From assembly GCA_001751155.1 (NCBI GenBank), contig MAXR01000157.1, positions 1 through 8,020 on the forward strand: 8,020 bases of DNA, read 5' to 3'. Each line of letters starts with the position of its first letter. The first letter of the stretch is position 1. The notes below the pieces were generated by a model, which made no database searches, was not told the DNA's origin, and saw nothing but the letters and a program-made list of their open reading frames with translations. The DNA is from Desulfuromonadales bacterium C00003068. Lineage in GTDB: Bacteria; Desulfobacterota; Desulfuromonadia; Desulfuromonadales; Desulfuromonadaceae. The translations under genes and the position numbers were made by a program. Shown piece by piece: positions 6,603-8,020 of this stretch.

Positions 6603-7486
6603 AACGTTTATTACCTTTTCAGGGCAATTATTTTAATTTGGATGGTGACATCCGTTACCACTACTTAGATGAAGGTCAGGGCGAGCCGGTTGTTATGCTA
6701 CACGGTAATCCAAGCTGGAGTTACTATTATCGCAACCTAGCTCAAGCGTTGTGCACAACTCATCGTGTTATTGTACCTGACCATATCGGCTGTGGTTTAT
6801 CCGATAAGCCTGATGATTCGCGCTACACCTACACCCTGACTAATCGGGTCGCGAACCTTGAGCAACTGCTTGAATCCCTCGACATTAAAGAGAAGATCAC
6901 CCTCGTTGTTCACGATTGGGGTGGCATGATCGGCATGGCGTATGCGACTAAATATCCTGAGCGAATTAAAAAACTGGTGATTCTCAATACCGGAGCATTT
7001 CACCTGCCAACAGACAAACCACTACCGCTGAGTTTAAAAATTTGCCGCGATACGTCAGTGGGATCTTTTCTCATTCGCGCCGGCAATGCGTTTAGTTTTA
7101 TCGCCTCATGGGTTGGTTGTAAAATGAACCCTATGCCGCACGCGTTACGTTGCGCCTATACTGCACCCTATAACAGTTGGAAAAATCGCATCGCGACGTT
7201 GCGTTTTGTCCAAGATATCCCCCTTGCCCCTTCCGACCCTGCTTATGCCGAAGTAAGCCGCGTCGAATCGAAACTCTCAACGTTAGCGGACAAACCGATG
7301 CTGATCTGTTGGGGTGAAAAAGACTTTGTTTTTGATCGCCATTTTTTAAAGCAATGGAAACAAAACTTCCCGAATGCCGATGTTCATACATGGCGCAACG
7401 GTGGTCATTATATTCTTGAAGATGCGAGTGACGAAGTGATCCCAATGGTGTGCGATTTTATCCGCAAAACACCCATAACGGAATAA
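6596..7486 (+). CDS. oleB: OleB, alpha/beta hydrolase that decarboxylates the beta-lactone
   Basis: A 296-aa alpha/beta-hydrolase of the haloalkane dehalogenase-like group. In the Ole pathway OleB converts the cis-beta-lactone made by OleC to a cis-olefin and CO2. Features in order: HGNPSWSYYYR (36-46) with oxyanion/halide-site residues N38 and W41, the DHIGCGLSDKP segment (62-72), nucleophile Asp107 in VVHDWGG with W108, a cap domain (about 135-210), a candidate acid in EKDFVFD (D243 or D247), and the catalytic His271 in GGHYILED. The Asp nucleophile and HGNP fit OleB and exclude a serine esterase. The gene overlaps oleA by 7 nt with the ATG at 6596. An AGGAG sits 4 nt before this ATG and 7 nt before the adjacent GTG at 6599, so GTG is a real alternative start. 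It is separate from oleC rather than fused to it, as happens in some other bacteria. Confidence 0.93.
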   Translation: MVKRLLPFQGNYFNLDGDIRYHYLDEGQGEPVVMLHGNPSWSYYYRNLAQALCTTHRVIVPDHIGCGLSDKPDDSRYTYTLTNRVANLEQLLESLDIKEKITLVVHDWGGMIGMAYATKYPERIKKLVILNTGAFHLPTDKPLPLSLKICRDTSVGSFLIRAGNAFSFIASWVGCKMNPMPHALRCAYTAPYNSWKNRIATLRFVQDIPLAPSDPAYAEVSRVESKLSTLADKPMLICWGEKDFVFDRHFLKQWKQNFPNADVHTWRNGGHYILEDASDEVIPMVCDFIRKTPITE

Positions 7487-7490
7487 ATTC

Positions 7491-8020
7491 ATGTCCAGCT
7501 TTGATCTGAGCCAAAATATTGCCCAACACTTGGTGCAACGTGCCAATGAGCGGCCTTATGCCGCAGCCGTAATTTTTCCGCAAGGTCGAGACAGCTCAGG
7601 TCAAGTCAGTTACACCCATTACACCTATCGCCAACTGGATGATGAGAGTAACCGCATCGCCTATGCTCTGAAGAAACATGGGGTAAAGGCTGGCCAGCGT
7701 TCGGTGTTAATGGTGAGGCCAAGCCTGCATTTTTTTGCCATCACGTTTGCGCTGTTTAAGCTCGGTGCGACCCCTATCCTTATTGATCCGGGGATGGGGA
7801 TCAAAAACATTAAAACCTGCCTCGCTGAGGCACAGCCTGAAATCTTCATCGGTATTCCCAAAGCACAGGTTGCACGCAAATTAATGGGCTGGGGTAAGCA
7901 GTCGTTACACACCTGCATCACCACAGGCATGGCGTGGTTGCCCGACACCATCAGCTTAAACAGTTTAGTCAACGGCACCCCTAAAGACTGCCCATTCGAC
8001 TGCCATCAACCAGAACAAGC
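7491..8020 (+). CDS. oleC: OleC, beta-lactone synthetase, N-terminal part
   Basis: The first 176 codons of a protein of the acyl-CoA synthetase / AMP-dependent ligase (ANL) superfamily, cut by the right edge of the window. OleC uses ATP to close a 2-alkyl-3-hydroxy acid, produced by OleD, into a beta-lactone. The visible part is the N-terminal ANL subdomain: TYRQLDDESNRIAYALKKHG (about 45-64), a core strand-helix around VLMVRPSLHFFAITFALFKLG, and the OleC-type turn PILIDPGMGIKNIKTCLAEAQPE that runs from about 95, with FIGIPKAQVARK beyond. The ATP-binding and acyl-adenylate motifs lie further right and cannot be checked. The ATG at 7491 is 4 nt after the oleB stop, with GGA about 8 nt upstream. 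Position after oleB makes the assignment firm. Confidence 0.9.
   Translation, partial: MSSFDLSQNIAQHLVQRANERPYAAAVIFPQGRDSSGQVSYTHYTYRQLDDESNRIAYALKKHGVKAGQRSVLMVRPSLHFFAITFALFKLGATPILIDPGMGIKNIKTCLAEAQPEIFIGIPKAQVARKLMGWGKQSLHTCITTGMAWLPDTISLNSLVNGTPKDCPFDCHQPEQ

Overview
The window looks like chromosomal DNA from a marine-type gammaproteobacterium (Shewanella, Psychromonas, Photobacterium or a similar group). This rests on an oleA-oleB-oleC order, separate oleB and oleC genes, moderate GC content and Shine-Dalgarno-type starts. The genus is an inference; no rRNA or other taxonomic marker is present.

Left block (1-3185, minus strand): three tightly packed genes that read leftward. In transcription order they are an M20-family zinc peptidase of the glutamate carboxypeptidase type (2016-3185), a RimK-like ATP-grasp ligase (1160-2071), and a second, divergent ATP-grasp protein that runs off the left edge (1-1169). 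The genes overlap by 56 and 10 nt, so they are very probably cotranscribed and translationally coupled. A bond-forming ligase, a bond-cleaving peptidase and a second ATP-grasp protein together suggest a small pathway that makes and trims an amide-linked amino-acid compound. I cannot tie this to a named product, and it is the most likely place in the window for an undescribed system.

Middle block: a 296-nt divergent intergenic region (3186-3481) holds a perfect 9-bp dyad beside a TTGACA box. It is followed by a MarC-family inner-membrane protein on the plus strand (3482-4075). Converging on marC is an unrecognised minus-strand gene for a protein with one N-terminal membrane anchor (4163-4972). 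A small hairpin lies between the two stops.

Right block (5143-8020, plus strand): an unrecognised 137-aa gene, then oleA (thiolase-fold condensing enzyme), oleB (alpha/beta hydrolase) and the first 176 codons of oleC (AMP-dependent ligase-fold enzyme). Gaps and overlaps are only a few bases, so this is one operon. The Ole pathway joins two fatty acyl chains head to head: OleA makes a beta-keto acid, OleD (expected to the right, outside the window) reduces it, OleC closes a beta-lactone, and OleB decarboxylates it to a long-chain cis-olefin. The small leading gene is the unexplained member of this operon.

No tRNA, rRNA, CRISPR array, insertion sequence or phage gene was seen.
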